DNA of 64,000 bases, taken from Streptomyces tauricus. Lineage in GTDB: Bacteria; Actinomycetota; Actinomycetes; Streptomycetales; Streptomycetaceae. The translations under genes and the position numbers were made by a program. The stretch spans positions 102,399-166,398 of the forward strand of contig NZ_BMVY01000017.1 of NCBI RefSeq assembly GCF_014650955.1, given 5' to 3'. Shown here one piece after another: positions 10,138-20,100 of this stretch. How positions within the stretch are numbered: position 1 is the stretch's first letter; each line of letters opens with the position of its first letter. The notes under the pieces were generated by a model. The model ran no database searches. It was not told the origin of the DNA and saw nothing but the letters and a program-made list of their open reading frames with translations.

Positions 10138-11625
10138 TCAGACCGCCTCGGCGGTCTCGGGCAGGTCGATGGCGAGCTGATCGGTCAGATCCACGACCGC
10201 GGCGAGGTCCCCGAAGTCGCGTACGGCCGTGTCGACCGTTTTTCGGATACGAGTGTTGACCCGCTCCGAGCGCACCTTCTTGGCGATCGCGAGGGCTTTG
10301 CGCACCAGGACCGTGCTCTGCTCCGGTTCGCGCCGCAGGAGGTGCACCGTGCCCATTCCGACGAGGTTGAGCGCGTATGAACGCTGGTGTTCGGCGTCCT
10401 TCTCGAAGAGGTCGACGGCTTTCTGCATGACGGGCTCGGCCAGCGACGCGTACGCGGGGCTGCGGCCGGCGACATAGGCGAGGTCGCGGTAGGAGTGGCT
10501 GTTCTCGCCGTGCAGCTCGGCCTCGGAGAAGAAGCGGATCCAGTCGGCCTCGGGCTCGTCGAACTCCTCGGCGTCCCCGAAGGTGTCCTCCGCCATCCGG
10601 ACGGCCCGCTTGCACTTCCCCGGCTGCCCCATGTTGGCGTAGGCGCGGGCCTCCATCGCATACAGCATGGACTGGGTACGGGGGCTCGCGCAGTCACGGC
10701 TGCCGTACTGGGCGAGATGGATCAGTTCCAGCGCGTCGTCGGGCCGCCCCAGGTGGATCATCTGGCGGCTCATGCTGGAGAGGATGTACGAGCCGAGCGG
10801 CCGGTCGCCGGCTTCCTTGGCGGCGTGCAGGGCGAGGACGAAGTACTTCTGGGCGGTGGGCTGGAGCCCCACGTCGTAGCTCATCCACCCGGCCAGCTCG
10901 GCCAGTTCGGCGGCGACCTTGAACAGCCGCCTGGTGGTGGCCTCGGGCTGAGGCTCCTGGAGCAGGTCGGTCACCTCGTGCAGCTGGCCGACGACCGCCT
11001 TGCGGCGCAGACCACCGCCGCACTGGGCGTCCCACTGGCGGAACATGACGGTGGTGGACTCCAGGAGGTCCAGTTCGGGCTGGGAGAGCCGGCCGGGGCG
11101 GCGCGAGGCGGCGGCGGGGAGGGCGGGCTCCGCGCGCGGGGCGGTGGGGCTGGGCACCAGCCAGCGCTGCATGGGCTCGATGAGCGTGGGTCCCGCGGCG
11201 AGGGCGAGGGACGTGCCGAGGAAGCCGCGGCGCGCCAGCATCAGGTCGCTGCGGGAGAACTCGCTGATCAGGGCGACCGTCTGCGGGCCGGTCCAGGGCA
11301 GATCGACGCCCGACACGGACGGTGAGCGGTGAGCGGCGCGCAGGCCCAGGTCCTCGACGGCGACGACACAGCCGAAACGCTCGGAGAACAGCTCGGAGAG
11401 GATGCGCGGGATCGGCTCGCGGGGGTTCTCGCCGTCGAGCCAGCGGCGGACACGTGAGGTGTCCGTCGAGATGTGGTTGGCGCCCAACTGGCGTGCTCTG
11501 CGGTTGACCTGGCGCGCCAGCTCGCCCTTGGACCAGCCGCTGCGCACGAACCACGAGCCCAACAATTCATTGGGGCGCTTGTCCGTGCCAGTCGCGGTCG
11601 TCCCGCTTCCGCCGTTGCCGCCCAC
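10138..11625 (-). CDS. nsdA: NsdA, negative regulator of Streptomyces differentiation
   Basis: NsdA represses aerial development and antibiotic production; S. coelicolor nsdA mutants sporulate and overproduce antibiotics. The N-terminus reads NELLGSWFVRSGWSKGELAR and continues into a helix-turn-helix-like region with DTSRVRRWLDGENPREPIPR. The rest is alpha-helical and TPR-like, for example GDRPLGSYILSSMSRQMIHL and GRPDDALELIHLAQYGS. The open frame reaches 11724, but codons between 11626 and 11724 have low third-position GC. The GTG at 11625, after a GGGGG stretch, is therefore the likelier start, giving 495 residues. It is a single-gene unit between amtB and a divergent primase-domain gene. 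Confidence 0.92.
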   Translation of the reverse strand: MGGNGGSGTTATGTDKRPNELLGSWFVRSGWSKGELARQVNRRARQLGANHISTDTSRVRRWLDGENPREPIPRILSELFSERFGCVVAVEDLGLRAAHRSPSVSGVDLPWTGPQTVALISEFSRSDLMLARRGFLGTSLALAAGPTLIEPMQRWLVPSPTAPRAEPALPAAASRRPGRLSQPELDLLESTTVMFRQWDAQCGGGLRRKAVVGQLHEVTDLLQEPQPEATTRRLFKVAAELAELAGWMSYDVGLQPTAQKYFVLALHAAKEAGDRPLGSYILSSMSRQMIHLGRPDDALELIHLAQYGSRDCASPRTQSMLYAMEARAYANMGQPGKCKRAVRMAEDTFGDAEEFDEPEADWIRFFSEAELHGENSHSYRDLAYVAGRSPAYASLAEPVMQKAVDLFEKDAEHQRSYALNLVGMGTVHLLRREPEQSTVLVRKALAIAKKVRSERVNTRIRKTVDTAVRDFGDLAAVVDLTDQLAIDLPETAEAV

Positions 11626-12084
11626 TGGAACGCCCCCATCCCTGAACCCACTTGTGCGCTGTATGCGCCAAGCCCTACCAGAATGCCGGTAAACAGGGCC
11701 GCCCGTCCGGCTGTTCTCACCCATCGAACGGGAAGCCGAGTTGCCTCCGGCATACCCACAAGTGCATGCGTCCCCAGGACCTGTGCACTCACAGTAATCC
11801 TACGATCACCGCTCCAGCCATGGCGATCCCGGAAACGCCACCATTCGCCACCCCTTCGAATGAACTCGCGATGGCTACCACGCGATTCACTTGACACATG
11901 ACGGCCGGAAGTGGGCGCAGCGATGCACACCGGGGCGCGCGGAACAGGGCGCACCACCCGCGACACATCAGAGCGCCGCATTCGAACCGCACGTGAAGGG
12001 GAACTGAGAGTACGAACGGACACTGAGAGTCACGGACTGATTCCGTGACGTAACCATGGGCAGGCTGGACCCGTTGGAGGGGGC
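11626..12084. other. Divergent promoter region, nsdA / primase-domain gene
   Basis: The region is lower in GC than the flanking genes and carries the two divergent promoters. It also contains the apparent nsdA leader, which is open in frame but with non-coding codon use. No RNA gene or repeat was seen. Confidence 0.5.
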
Positions 12085-12738
12085 ATGGGTTTCACGATCG
12101 GCGGTATCCGCGAAATGCGCTCCGGCTCGCGTCGCCGCGGCCGCTCCTCCGAGTGCACCGCCGTGGCCGAGTTCACCGGACTGTGGGGCTGGGACGTGGT
12201 GCCCGGCGCCCGGGCGGCCGCGGGTGCCTGCTCGTGCGGCCGGGCGGACTGCGCCCGACGCGGCGCGCATCCCCTGGACTTCGCGCCCGTCGTCCCGGCG
12301 CGGGCCACGCTGGACGAGGTGACGGAGGCCTGGGGCGAGTTCCCCGGCGCGGCGGTGATGCTCCCCGTGGGCCGCGCCTTCGACATCATCGAGGTCGCCG
12401 AGTCCGCCGGCCGCCGTGCCCTGGTCCGGCTCGAACGCATGGGTCTTCCGCTGGGCCCCGTCACCGTCACCCCCGAGGGCCGCGCCCACTTCTTCGTCAC
12501 ACCCGGCGCGGCGGCCGAACTGCCCCAGCTGCTCTACCGCATGGGCTGGGACGACGCGACGCTCGACCTGCACGGCCTGGGTCCCGGTACGTACATCACG
12601 GCCCCGCCCTCCGACCGGGGCGGCCTCGGCCCGGTCCGCTGGCTCCGCTCCCCCGCGCTCGACTCGGCGACGAAGCCGCCGGCCGCGCGACTGCTGCTGG
12701 GGACGCTGGCGTACGTGGCCCACCGCTCACGCGCGTAG
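12085..12738 (+). CDS. Bifunctional DNA primase/polymerase-domain protein
   Basis: This 217-residue protein resembles the N-terminal primase/polymerase (Prim-Pol, AEP-type) domain found in actinobacterial small proteins. It opens MGFTIGGIREMRSGSRRRGR and has a CSCGRADC segment (about residues 50-57). It then has GAAVMLPVGRAFDIIEVAES and a later GPVTVTPEGRAHFFV strand pattern. I do not see a complete set of catalytic acidic residues, so enzymatic activity is uncertain. It sits divergently from nsdA, as in S. coelicolor. The ATG at 12085 follows TTGGAGGG, a good ribosome site. Confidence 0.7.
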   Translation: MGFTIGGIREMRSGSRRRGRSSECTAVAEFTGLWGWDVVPGARAAAGACSCGRADCARRGAHPLDFAPVVPARATLDEVTEAWGEFPGAAVMLPVGRAFDIIEVAESAGRRALVRLERMGLPLGPVTVTPEGRAHFFVTPGAAAELPQLLYRMGWDDATLDLHGLGPGTYITAPPSDRGGLGPVRWLRSPALDSATKPPAARLLLGTLAYVAHRSRA

Positions 12739-12823
12739 ACGGCTCCCGCGCCCGGACCGCTCCCTGGCCCGGACCGCACAGACTGTCGGCTCAGGCTTCC
12801 TCGACAGAGGCCTGCCGATACGG

Positions 12824-12862
12824 AAGGGCCCCACTCCATCTGCACCATGGAGCGGGGCCCTT
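12824..12862. terminator. Bidirectional hairpin terminator
   Basis: A 16-bp stem with one mismatch, AAGGGCCCCACTCCAT against ATGGAGCGGGGCCCTT, around a 7-nt loop lies between the primase-domain gene stop (12738) and the convergent ftsY stop (12892). Confidence 0.8.
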
Positions 12863-12891
12863 CATCACGCACGCACGTGCCGTGCGCGTTC

Positions 12892-14079
12892 TCACTCTCC
12901 GATAAGGGCATCCACGAACGCTTCCGGCTCGAACGGGGCCAGGTCGTCCGCGCCCTCGCCCAGACCGATGAGCTTGACGGGGACACCCAGCTCGCGCTGG
13001 ACGGCGATGACGATGCCGCCCTTGGCCGTGCCGTCGAGCTTGGTCAGGACGATGCCGGTGATGTTGACGACCTCGGCGAAGACGCGGGCCTGCACCAGAC
13101 CGTTCTGACCGGTGGTGGCGTCCAGGACGAGCAGCACCTCGTCGAGCGGGGCGTGCTTCTCGACGACGCGCTTGACCTTGCCGAGTTCGTCCATGAGCCC
13201 GGTCTTGGTGTGCAGCCGGCCTGCCGTGTCGATGAGCACGACATCGGCACCCTCCTGGATGCCCTCCTTGACCGCGTCGAAGGCGATCGAGGCGGGGTCG
13301 CCGCCCTCGGGACCGCGTACGGTGCGGGCGCCGACGCGCTCACCCCAGGTCTGCAGCTGATCGGCGGCGGCGGCCCGGAAGGTGTCGGCCGCGCCGAGCA
13401 GCACATGTTTGCCGTCGGCGACGAGCACACGGGCGAGCTTGCCGGTCGTGGTGGTCTTGCCGGTGCCGTTGACCCCGACGACCATCACGATGCCGGGCGT
13501 GTCCAGCGGCGACTCGGTGTGCACCGTGCGGTCGAAGTCGGGCACCAGCAGCGTGAGCAGTTCCTCGCGCAGCAGGGCGCGCAGCTCCTCGGGCGTGCGG
13601 GTGCCGAGCACCTTCACGCGCTCGCGCAGCCGCTCGACCAGCTCCTGGGTGGGCTGCACGCCGACGTCGGCGGTGAGCAGCGTGTCCTCGATCTCCTCCC
13701 AGGTGTCCTCGTCCAGGTGCTCGCGCGCGAGGAGCGTGAGGAGCCCCTTGCCGAGCGCGTTCTGTGAACGGGAGAGCCGGGCGCGCAGCCGCACCAGGCG
13801 GCCGGCGGTCGGTTCCGGGACCTCGATCGGGGGCGCTTCGACGACCGGAGCGGTCGCCGAGGTGTCCGGGAGATCCACCTCCTCTATCGTGCGGCGCGGT
13901 TCGTCGCGCGGCGTCTCGGCCTCGTCGCCGATGTGCGGCTCGGCCGGCGGAGCCGTGATGTCGGGGGCGGCGGGGGGCGGCGGGGGCAGCTGCTTGCGGC
14001 GGCGGCTGCCGACGATCAGGCCGCCGAGCGCGCCGATCACGACCACGGCGATGACTACAGCAAGGATGACGATTTCCAT
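12892..14079 (-). CDS. ftsY: Signal recognition particle receptor FtsY
   Basis: FtsY is the membrane-associated GTPase that receives SRP-ribosome complexes. The 395-residue protein starts with a single membrane segment (MEIVILAVVIAVVVIGALGG). A Pro/Glu-rich acidic linker comes next, then the NG domain with GVNGTGKTTTTGKLA, DTAGRLHTKTGLMDELGK and TKLDGTAKGG. The internal ATG at 14079 is chosen because it begins the membrane helix; the upstream extension is Gly/Arg-rich and unconserved in appearance. It is divergent from the LLM oxidoreductase gene. Confidence 0.96.
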   Translation of the reverse strand: MEIVILAVVIAVVVIGALGGLIVGSRRRKQLPPPPPAAPDITAPPAEPHIGDEAETPRDEPRRTIEEVDLPDTSATAPVVEAPPIEVPEPTAGRLVRLRARLSRSQNALGKGLLTLLAREHLDEDTWEEIEDTLLTADVGVQPTQELVERLRERVKVLGTRTPEELRALLREELLTLLVPDFDRTVHTESPLDTPGIVMVVGVNGTGKTTTTGKLARVLVADGKHVLLGAADTFRAAAADQLQTWGERVGARTVRGPEGGDPASIAFDAVKEGIQEGADVVLIDTAGRLHTKTGLMDELGKVKRVVEKHAPLDEVLLVLDATTGQNGLVQARVFAEVVNITGIVLTKLDGTAKGGIVIAVQRELGVPVKLIGLGEGADDLAPFEPEAFVDALIGE

Positions 14080-14237
14080 AACGGACCCAGTATGCGCGAC
14101 CACCCCCGGGCCTGCCCGAACCGGCTTTCCTCGCGCGGCCCCGCCCCGCACCCCTGGCCGCCTGACGGTCCGTCAGCTACCGTCACCCCCACCGGAGCCA
14201 CCGACACCCCACCCGCCCGGCGAAGGGGACCCCTCCC

Positions 14238-15212
14238 ATGCCCGTAACGGTCGTACGTTTCAACCTCGTCGACCCCACCCCCACCCCCACCTCCCTCAGC
14301 GCCCGCTACAAAGCCGCCCTGGAGATGGCCGCCTACGCGGACGACCGCGGCATGACCACCGTGCAGACCGAGGAACACCACGGCGCCGCCAACAACTGGC
14401 TGCCCTCCCCGTTCACCTTCGCGGGCGCGGTCCTCGGCGCGACCCGCAAGATCGCGGTCACGGTCTCGGCGATCATCGGCCCCCTGCACGACCCGCTGCG
14501 CCTGGCCGAGGACATCGCCGTGCTGGACCTCCTCAGCGGCGGCCGGCTCGTCACGGTCGCGGGCATCGGCTACCGCCCCGAGGAGTACGCGCTCTTCGAC
14601 GTGGAGTGGAAGCGGCGCGGCGCCCTCCAGGACGAGCTCCTGGAGACCCTGCTGAAGGCATGGACCGGCGAGGACTTCGAGTACCGCGGCCGTACGGTAC
14701 GGGTCACTCCGCGTCCGTTCTCGGATCCGCACCCCCTGCTGCTGGTGGGCGGCTCCTCGAAGGCCGCGGCCCGCCGCGCGGCACGGCTGGGTCTGCCGTT
14801 CTTCCCCAGCGCGCACCTGCCGGACATCGAGGCGTACTACAAGGAGCGGCTCGTCGAGTACGGCACCGAGGGCTGGACCATGATGCCCGCGGCGGTGACC
14901 CCGCTGCTGCACCTCGCCGAGGACCCGGACCGCGCCTGGGCCGAGCACGGCGAGCACTTCCTGCACGAGGCCAGGACGTACGCCTCCTGGCAGTCCTCCG
15001 ACATCCGCTCGGCGGTGAGGTCGGGGGCCACGACGGTGGAGGAGCTGCGCGCCGAGGGCGTCTACCGGATCGTGACGCCGGAGGAGTGCCTGGCGCTGGG
15101 CCTCGACAGCTACGTACTGCATCCGCTGTCCGGCGGGATGTCCGTCGACGAGGGGTGGCGCAGCATGCATCTGTTCTGCGAAAACGTGCTGCCCCGGCTC
15201 AAGGCCCTGTAG
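14238..15212 (+). CDS. LLM class flavin-dependent oxidoreductase
   Basis: This 324-residue protein has the luciferase-like monooxygenase TIM-barrel pattern. Visible segments are TTVQTEEHHGAANNWLPSPF near residue 40, DIAVLDLLSGGRLVTVAGIGYR, and HPLLLVGGSSKAAARRAARLG, which should bind the F420 or FMN phosphate. The C-terminus ends SMHLFCENVLPRLKAL. Such enzymes reduce or oxygenate diverse substrates with FMNH2 or F420H2; the substrate is unknown. cofC, for F420 synthesis, is also in this window but 30 kb away. The gene is divergent from ftsY and convergent with glcP. Confidence 0.85.
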   Translation: MPVTVVRFNLVDPTPTPTSLSARYKAALEMAAYADDRGMTTVQTEEHHGAANNWLPSPFTFAGAVLGATRKIAVTVSAIIGPLHDPLRLAEDIAVLDLLSGGRLVTVAGIGYRPEEYALFDVEWKRRGALQDELLETLLKAWTGEDFEYRGRTVRVTPRPFSDPHPLLLVGGSSKAAARRAARLGLPFFPSAHLPDIEAYYKERLVEYGTEGWTMMPAAVTPLLHLAEDPDRAWAEHGEHFLHEARTYASWQSSDIRSAVRSGATTVEELRAEGVYRIVTPEECLALGLDSYVLHPLSGGMSVDEGWRSMHLFCENVLPRLKAL

Positions 15213-15316
15213 GCCTCGGAACCGGGGCGACGCGCTCTCTCACGAGTACGGGGAGAAGGACAGCGGGGACTTGGCCCCTCTCCCCGGGTCGACGGGCGCC
15301 GATGGGCCGCGACGGG

Positions 15317-16732
15317 CTAACCCATCTCCTCCAGCGTCTTGCCCTTCGTCTCCTTGACGAACTTGAGCACGAACGGGATGGAGAGCGCGGCGAACACCGT
15401 GTAGATCACGTAGGTCATCGAGAGGTTCCAGTCGGCCAGCGACGGGAAGCTCGCGGTGATGGCCCAGTTGGCGATCCACTGCGCGGCGGCGGCGACACCG
15501 AGCGCGGCGGCGCGGAGCTTGTTCGGGAACATCTCGCCGAGGAAGACCCAGACCACGACACCCCACGAGAGGGCGAAGAACAGGACGAACACATGGGCGG
15601 CGATCAGTGCGACCCAGCCCTGGGTGGCGGGCAGCTTGCCGTCGACGAGGTCGTAGGAGAAGGCCCAGGCTTCCAGGCCGAGGCCGATGACCATGCCGAC
15701 GGAGCCGATGAGCGCGAGCGGCTTACGGCCGATCCGGTCGACGAAGATCATGGCGATCACGGTGCCGACGATGTTGATGATCGACGTGGTGAACGAGTAC
15801 AGGAACGAGTCCGTAGGGTCGACGCCCACCGACTGCCACAGCGTGGACGAGTAGTAGAACGCGACGTTGATGCCGACGAACTGCTGGAACACCGAGAGCC
15901 CGATACCGATCCAGACGATCGGCTTGAAGAAGAAGGTGCCGCCCAGGAGGTCCTTGAAGGACGACTTGTGCTCGCTCTTCATGGCGTGCTCGATCTCGGC
16001 GACGCGGGCGTCCAGGTCGATGTCGCCCTCGACCTCCCGCAGCACCTCACGGGCCCGCTTGTCCCGGCCCGCGGAGATCAGGAAGCGCGGCGACTCGGGG
16101 ATCGCGAAGGACAGCAGCCCGTAGATGACGGCCGGGATGACCATCACACCGAGCATGACCTGCCAGGCTTCGAGGCCCATGACCTTGCCGCGCTGGTCGC
16201 CGTCGGCGGCGTTGAGGATGCCCCAGTTGACGAGCTGCGAGATGGCGATGCCGATGACGATCGCGGCCTGCTGGAACGAGCCGAGCCGCCCGCGGTACGC
16301 GGCCGGGGAGACCTCGGCGATGTAGGCCGGGCCGATGACCGAGGCCATACCGATCGCGAAGCCGCCGATGACCCGCCAGAAGGCCAGGTCGTACAGGGCG
16401 AAGGGCAGTGCGGAGCCCACCGCGCTGACGGTGAACAGCACGGCCGAGATCTGCATGCAGCGGATCCGGCCGATGCGGTCGGCGATGCGGCCCGCGGTGG
16501 CGGCGCCGATCGCACAGCCGATGAGGGCGATGGCGATGACCTGGGCCAGGGCTGCGGAGCCGACCTCGTACCGGTCGCGGATGGCCTCGACGGCTCCGTT
16601 GATCACGGCGCTGTCGTAGCCGAAGAGGAAGCCACCCATCGCGGCCGCCGCCGCGATGAAGATGACGTGCCCGAGATGCTCGGGATGAGCCGCTCGGGCT
16701 CCGGACGGGGGTGGCTGCGCTGTGCTGGTCAC
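15317..16732 (-). CDS. glcP: Glucose permease GlcP (sugar porter family MFS)
   Basis: This 471-residue, 12-helix major-facilitator protein of the sugar porter family matches the GlcP glucose/H+ symporter, the main glucose importer of Streptomyces. Family signatures are GGFLFGYDSAVINGAV in helix 1, the RIADRIGRIR loop, PESPRFLI, QQFVGINVAFYYSS and the C-terminal VKETKGKTLEEM (PETKGR-type motif). The GTG at 16732 is preceded by GAGGAG. In S. coelicolor glucose import by GlcP underlies glucose kinase-mediated repression. The gene lies beside smc, as in that species. Confidence 0.92.
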   Translation of the reverse strand: MTSTAQPPPSGARAAHPEHLGHVIFIAAAAAMGGFLFGYDSAVINGAVEAIRDRYEVGSAALAQVIAIALIGCAIGAATAGRIADRIGRIRCMQISAVLFTVSAVGSALPFALYDLAFWRVIGGFAIGMASVIGPAYIAEVSPAAYRGRLGSFQQAAIVIGIAISQLVNWGILNAADGDQRGKVMGLEAWQVMLGVMVIPAVIYGLLSFAIPESPRFLISAGRDKRAREVLREVEGDIDLDARVAEIEHAMKSEHKSSFKDLLGGTFFFKPIVWIGIGLSVFQQFVGINVAFYYSSTLWQSVGVDPTDSFLYSFTTSIINIVGTVIAMIFVDRIGRKPLALIGSVGMVIGLGLEAWAFSYDLVDGKLPATQGWVALIAAHVFVLFFALSWGVVVWVFLGEMFPNKLRAAALGVAAAAQWIANWAITASFPSLADWNLSMTYVIYTVFAALSIPFVLKFVKETKGKTLEEMG

Positions 16733-17172
16733 GTGTAACTCCTCGGGCCACCGGCCTCACTGCCGGGGGTGGGGGCGAGCCCTTCCGGACGGTGTCTCCA
16801 GTGGCGCACACGTTTACGCCACCCACCACCTGAAGGTAAAAGCAACGAAGCAGAGACTATGCCTTCAAGTTTCGAAGTCAACAGGGGGTCCCATGAAGAG
16901 TGGGCACCGAGAAACCACCCTATGTGACGGACTGGTGTTCAAGACTTGAAGAGATCGAGGCTGCGTAGCTACGGATACCCCGTAAGCGACGCGAGGAACG
17001 CCACAACCGCCGCGGGTCCCGGACGGGTGTTCCCGGGCGGCCGGACCGACGGGTACCGCCGTTCGGGCGAGGGCCGGTGGGTCACCCGGCCGGGACGGCC
17101 GCCGGTCGGGACGCTCGCCGAGCGGGACAGTCCTCGGCCGGGGCGGGCGGCCGCTGAGCTGTGCGGCTTGGG
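16733..17172. other. glcP promoter region and smc 3' flank
   Basis: Both flanking genes are on the minus strand. The half nearest glcP is unusually AT-rich for this genome (16830-16950) and has three TTCAAG-type half-sites. The half nearest smc is GC-rich and featureless. No supported ORF. Confidence 0.5.
16938..16950. promoter_or_regulatory. Palindrome upstream of glcP
   Basis: TTCAAG-A-CTTGAA is a perfect 13-bp odd palindrome about 205 bp upstream of the glcP start. The same half-site occurs alone at 16864-16869 (CTTCAAGTTTCGAAG). It may be a regulator operator for glucose transport; the binding protein is unknown. Confidence 0.4.
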
Positions 17173-20100
17173 TCAGCGCAGTCGTTGGCTGATGACCTTC
17201 GACACTCCGTCGCCCTGCATGGACACGCCGTACAGCGCGTCGGCGACCTCCATCGTCCGCTTCTGGTGCGTGATCACGATCAGCTGCGAGGCCTCCCGCA
17301 GCTCCCGCATGATCCCGATCAGCCGCTGCAGATTGGTGTCGTCGAGCGCCGCCTCGACCTCGTCCATCACATAGAACGGGCTGGGCCGTGCCTTGAAGAT
17401 CGCCACGAGCATCGCGACGGCGGTCAGCGACCGCTCACCGCCGGAGAGCAGCGAGAGCCGCTTGACCTTCTTCCCCGGCGGCCTCGCCTCGACGTCCACA
17501 CCTGTGGTGAGCATGTTGTCGGGATCGGTCAGGATCAGCCGTCCGTCACCCCCCGGGAACAGCCGCCCGAAGACCCCTTCGAACTCCCGTGCCGTGTCCC
17601 GGAACGCCTCGGTGAAGACCTGCTCGACCCGCTCGTCGACCTCCTTCACCACCTGGAGAAGGTCGATACGCGTCTTCTTCAGATCCTCCAGCTGCTCGCT
17701 GAGGAACTTGTGGCGCTCCTCCAGCGCGGCGAACTCCTCCAGCGCGAGCGGGTTGACCTTGCCGAGCTGCTGGTAGGCCCGCTCGGCCGCCTTGAGCCGC
17801 TTCTCCTGCTCGGAACGGTGGAAGGGGCGGGGCTGGTTACGCGGATGCTCCGGGTCGTCCGGCAGCTCCTCGCCCTCGGCGGGCAGCGACGGCGGTACGA
17901 GCTGGGTGGGGCCGAAGTCCGCGACCAGGCCCGCCGGCTCGACGCCCAGTTCCTCCAGCGCCTTTGCCTCCAGCTGCTCGATCCGCAGCCGTTTCTCGGC
18001 CCCGAGCACCTCACCGCGGTGCACCGAGTCCGTGAGCTTGTCCAGCTCGGCCTTGAGATCGCGGCCCTGGTTGCGGGCCACGACGAGTTCCTGCTCCCGG
18101 CGCGCCTTGGCGCTCTCCGCCGCCGTACGCTCCTCGTCCGCGCGGCCGAGGGAGACCTCGACGTGGGCGAGCAGCTGCCGTGCGCCGGAGGCGACGGCCC
18201 CGGCGACCGCGGCCTCGTGCCGCAGCCGCGCCCGGCGCTGCTCGGCGCGGGCCCGTGCCTCGCGTTCGGCGCGCGCGGCCCGGTCGAGCGAGTCGGCCCG
18301 CCCGGCGAGCCCCTTGACCCGCTCCTCGTGCGTACGCACCTGGAGCCGGGCCTCCATCTCGGTCTGCCGCGCGTTGGCGCCGTCGGCCGCGAGCCGGTCG
18401 CGTACGGAGGTGTCGGGTTCCTCCTCGACCGGCATCTCCTCGGCGACGACGAGCCGTTCGGCCAGCTCCTCCGCCTCCTCCACGGCCCGGTCGAGAGCTT
18501 CCTGCGCACGCGCCGCCGCGGCGGTGCTCCGCTCGGCCTCTCCCGCGGCGCCCCGCGCCTGCCCGGCCAGCCGCCCGAGCTGCTGCGCGACCTGGGACTT
18601 CTCGCGCTCCCCGGCGCGCCGCCGCTCCCCCAACTCCTCGACCAGAGCGACCCGTTCCTTGCGCAGTTCGGTGGCGCGATGCTGGGCCCCGCTCAACTCC
18701 TCGCACAGCACGCCGAGTTCTTCCAGCTCCGCCGTGGCCTCGTCCACCGACGCCTGTACTTCGAGCAGGCTGGGTGCTCCGGCGGAACCGCCCTGTGCGA
18801 AGTGCGCGCCGAGCAGGTCCCCCTCGGCGGTCACGGCGGTCAGCTCGGGCCGCGCGTAGACAAGATCCTCGGCGTCCTCCAGGGTCCCCACCACGACGAT
18901 CCCCCGCAACAGCCGCCGCACGGCAGGCATGAGATCGGCGGGCGCCCGCACGAGATCGGCGGCGTACGGGGGGCCGCCGGGGCGCGACTGAGCGAGTCCG
19001 CGACCGACGCCGACGGACTCGCCGAACTCACCGGAGTGGCCGGAGTAACTGGACTCGCCGGAGTGGCCGGACCCTCCCAAGTCGCCGGAATCGCGGGACC
19101 CACCGGAGTCGCGGGACTCACCGGAGTCACCGGACCCACCGGGCTCACCGGAGTCGCGGCACTCACCGGACCCGCCGGCGTCTGCCGGGCCGCCGGGGCC
19201 CCCGGCACCAGCGGGGCCCGGGGCCATCGGGCGCTGGGGACCCTCTCCGGTCACGAGGCCCGGGCCCGTCGGGCGCTGGGAGCCCTCTCCGGTCACGGAG
19301 CCCGGGGCCGTCCGGCGCTGGGGACCCTCTCCGGTCACGGAGGCCGGGGCCATCGGGCGCTGGGAGCCCTCTCCGGACACGGCGGCGGCCCCTCCAGGGG
19401 TGCGCGTCGGGTCCGGCGCGTCGCTCGGCTCCGGGGCGCCCGCCAGCAGCAGCGCCGCTCGGCCCGCGTCCTGTTTGCGGAGCAGGCGGATGGCCTCCGC
19501 GGCCGAGGCGGGCGTGGTCACCGCGATCGCGTCCGCCGCCGCGCCGAAGGCGGCGGCCAGCGCGACCTCGTGGCCCGGTGTGACGGAGAGCAGTCCGGCG
19601 GCGGGGCCGAGCAGCCCCGAGAGCCGGTCCTTGGCCGCGAGCAGCGCCCCGGTGCCGTCCTTGCGGCGCAGGCCCAGAGCGAGCGCGTCGCGCCGGGCCT
19701 GGGTGGCCGCGCGCCTGCGTTCGGCGGAGGTGGCCGCCTCACGGGCCGCGGTCAGTGCGGACTCGGCGTCGGCGAGAGCGCTCCTGGCCGCCTCGTGCCG
19801 CCCGGCGAGTTCCTCGTCGCCCGCGTCCAGCCCGTCGACCTCGGCCTTGAGCTGCTCGTACTCCTCCTGAGCGGCGACCGCGCGGTCCTGCGCCTCGTCG
19901 CGGGCGGCGGCGAGCCGGTCGATCTCGGACTGGGCGGAGGCAGCACGCGAACGGGCCGCGTTGACCTGGCCGCTCAGCCGCGCCAGCCCCTCGCGGCGGT
20001 CGGCGATGGCCCGGGCCACGTCCTTCAGGCGCCGCTCCTCCACCGCCAGTTCACGCTCCAGGTCGGCCCGGTGAGCGACGGTGTCCTCCAGGGCGTGCTC

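Noticed and set aside
15213..15316. Hairpin GGGGAGA/TCTCCCC between the LLM gene and glcP
   Set aside because: The loop is over 20 nt and the stem short; not a convincing terminator.
13382..16738. 1118-residue plus-strand ORF across ftsY, the LLM gene and glcP
   Set aside because: It spans three clear genes and an intergenic gap, with Ser/Arg-rich nonsense-like sequence; a GC-driven shadow.
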